A stretch of 34,443 nucleotides of DNA, taken from the NCBI GenBank assembly GCA_003141525.1, contig PLML01000236.1, positions 1-34,443 of the forward strand. The letters are read 5' to 3'. This DNA comes from Bacteroidales bacterium. Lineage in GTDB: Bacteria; Bacteroidota; Bacteroidia; Bacteroidales; VadinHA17. This document shows positions 33,110 to 34,443 of the stretch, piece by piece. A program made the position numbers and the translations under genes. The first letter of the stretch is position 1. The number at the start of each line of letters is the position of its first letter. The notes under the pieces were generated by a model. That model did no database searches, was not told the DNA's origin, and saw nothing but the letters and a program-made list of their open reading frames with translations.

Positions 33110-33728
33110 TTAGTGGCAAAATTGGAGAGTTCCAGATGCACTTTGTCAATAAAATATACCAGATTATTTACAGTTAAAAACAACTGACAAACAGAAAGGT
33201 GTTATTCGTCAAAAATTGATCAATATTTACCAGAAATCAAGGAAAGATATGAATTTCCAAGTCATGTAATATTCTATATCGCTAATTATCTGAATGATAG
33301 AGAAGCAATATATTTAATATTCAGGAAGTTGTTGTTTTGACAAACAGAAGGTTTAAAAGGATAAGATTTAATCCCAAAGGAATAATTCTGAGCCTTTTAT
33401 CATAGAAAACTTATTATAAAACATCAGAAAAATTCTTTTTTAACCAAAAATTACTGAAAATTATTAGTCCTGTCTTTGATTTTTCAGGAAGCAGGGATTA
33501 TAATTATAAGACAATTCTTGCTTTTAGCAATCGTGGAATTAAATCAAATATTTGTTTTATTTCAAATCTATTATTGTTCCGGTAAAAGCATTTTGGATAT
33601 TCATCTGCTTCTCGTTTTTTTGTACTGTAAATATATGAAAGCTGGGAATAGCAGTTTCATATAATGAAAAAATATCTAACTTCTAATTATCATTTTAAAA
33701 ACAACAAATAATAAAGGAGGAAAAAATC
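33110..33728. other. Intergenic region with a possible toxin relic
   Basis: No intact gene. The stretch 33204-33340 is listed separately as a possible relic; the remainder is AT-rich with short chance frames. Confidence 0.4.
33204..33340 (+). pseudogene. Possible relic of a RelE/ParE-type toxin gene
   Basis: In one frame the sequence reads LPEIKERYEFPSHVIFYIAN followed by YLNDREAIYLIFRK and a stop. This recalls the ParE C-terminal region, in which a short FPVG..HIIFYR strand precedes a strand ending in RILH. No start codon with a ribosome-binding site is seen upstream and the length is about half of a toxin. The similarity is weak and from memory. Confidence 0.25.
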
Positions 33729-33911
33729 ATGAAACAGGAAATTCACAAAAGCGCCCCTGCAGGTGCGGTTTATGGACTTGGCCTTATTGGAGCAGCAATT
33801 TATTTTATTTCACATGCCACCAGCTTTTGGATGGGCGTAATAGGATTCTTAAAAGCAATTGTCTGGCCGGCTTATCTCGTCTATGAGGCTTTAAAACATT
33901 TGGGAATGTAG
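33729..33911 (+). CDS. Small membrane protein (60 aa)
   Basis: AAAGGAGG at 33713-33720 lies eight bases before the ATG, the strongest Shine-Dalgarno of any gene in the window; this makes the short frame credible. The 60-aa product starts MKQEIHKSAPAGAVYGLGLI and has two hydrophobic segments (about 12-28 and 33-51), so it is probably a two-helix membrane peptide. A strong terminator follows 47 bases after the stop. No family was recognised. The strong translation signal and own terminator suggest a highly expressed single-gene unit. Confidence 0.65.
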   Translation: MKQEIHKSAPAGAVYGLGLIGAAIYFISHATSFWMGVIGFLKAIVWPAYLVYEALKHLGM

Positions 33912-33957
33912 AAAAAGAAGAAATATTGTCATTAGATAGCTAAATCTCTTAAAAGAG

Positions 33958-33989
33958 AAAGCCCGCAAGACGTTGATCTTACGGGCTTT
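33958..33989. terminator. Rho-independent terminator after the 60-aa gene
   Basis: AAAGCCCG and CGGGCTTT form the stem base, extended by CAAGA/TCTTA pairing inside, followed by GCATTTTG. It could act in both directions. Confidence 0.8.
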
Positions 33990-34071
33990 GCATTTTGAGG
34001 ATGTGGTGCCATTCACCCCAACCAGGTTTTTCTGATTCCCGGGATCTCTAAAAAAACCATAGCATTTAAAA

Positions 34072-34254
34072 TCAGGCCTTAATTCCATATGCTACGATAA
34101 CATCATCCGTTATAACCCTGATTCCATTTTTATTAAAATATTGTCGGGTTTTCTCATATTCCTGTGATCTCTTAGTTTCAGGAATTTTAGCATACCACCA
34201 GTTTGAAGAGACAGCTGCGAAAAAATCACAGGCTTCGATTGGATTACTGAACAA
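34072..34254 (-). pseudogene. C-terminal fragment of an unknown gene
   Basis: The frame begins only at a TTG (34254) but stays open further upstream to about 34284. It encodes protein-like sequence: NPIEACDFFAAVSSNWWYAK, then EYEKTRQYFNKNGIRVITDD and IVAYGIKA. The composition is that of a folded domain end rather than chance. No ATG or ribosome-binding site is present, so it is probably the 3' remnant of a gene whose start has been lost. The family is not recognised. Confidence 0.4.
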
Positions 34255-34443
34255 ATTTCTCCAGATGAATCTATTTGCTCTAACTAAATCTGGTTAGATT
34301 GCCCAGCTTTTGTAGTTAGTAATTATTATTTTTTGGCTGAAATCAGATTATAAGTCAGCCCAAAATAAAATCCTGATTGAATTTTTTCATATGTTCATAA
34401 TCATTAGTGATGCGATAACTTTATAATATTATTTGTAATTTAC

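Noticed and set aside
33476-33664. 62-codon plus-strand frame.
   Set aside because: Hydrophobic AT-rich chance sequence with no ribosome-binding site and no resemblance to a known protein.

Overview
The window looks like chromosomal DNA of an AT-rich member of the Bacteroidota. The signs are Bacteroidota-style promoter elements (TAnnTTTG), many lipoproteins with short signal peptides, an AraC-TolB-TPR one-component regulator, GH130 and DUF748/AsmA-like genes, and abundant small interspersed palindromes. No rRNA, complete tRNA, CRISPR array or replication origin was recognised.

Layout. 1-2000: a LuxR/PAS-type regulator running off the left edge (-), divergent from two small membrane-protein genes. 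2444-5130: an unknown secreted protein, then lipoprotein forms of MsrA and MsrB (envelope methionine sulfoxide repair). 5483-9409 (-): a beta-helix lipoprotein downstream of an AraC/TolB-like/TPR transmembrane regulator; three 20-bp tandem repeats lie between them and are a candidate operator. 9658-13013 (-): a three-gene redox operon (Tat-exported gluconate-dehydrogenase subunit-3-like protein, GMC flavoprotein, nine-heme cytochrome c). 13290-18578: small genes and debris: an esterase, a truncated TlpA-like thioredoxin, an RDD protein, a small lipoprotein, a cytochrome c lacking its heme-binding core, and a divergent HxlR regulator/quinone-oxidoreductase pair. 18813-26332: a type I restriction-modification locus in the order hsdR, hsdS, hsdM. 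Lodged between its genes are a GIY-YIG nuclease with palindromic repeats, remnants of a TcmP/three-Cys-motif pair, and a RAYT transposase framed by six REP palindromes. 26636-30746: an esterase-TPR protein, a structured GC-rich repeat, and an AsmA/DUF748-like protein. 30856-34443: a GH130 enzyme (-), then tiny ORFs, a possible ParE-toxin relic, a 60-aa membrane peptide with a strong Shine-Dalgarno, and a C-terminal gene fragment.

The most notable content is in the restriction locus. Two unrelated nuclease genes, RAYT (HUH/Y1) and GIY-YIG, each sit among their own short palindromes inside one operon, and the third upstream REP also supplies the RAYT ribosome-binding site. The window also holds several genes that lost an essential segment while keeping an open frame: the cytochrome c without CXXCH and the three-Cys-motif protein without its third Cys. 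At least four related copies of a further interspersed repeat lie between genes. All functional calls come from reading translated sequence and recalling family motifs; no database search was run.
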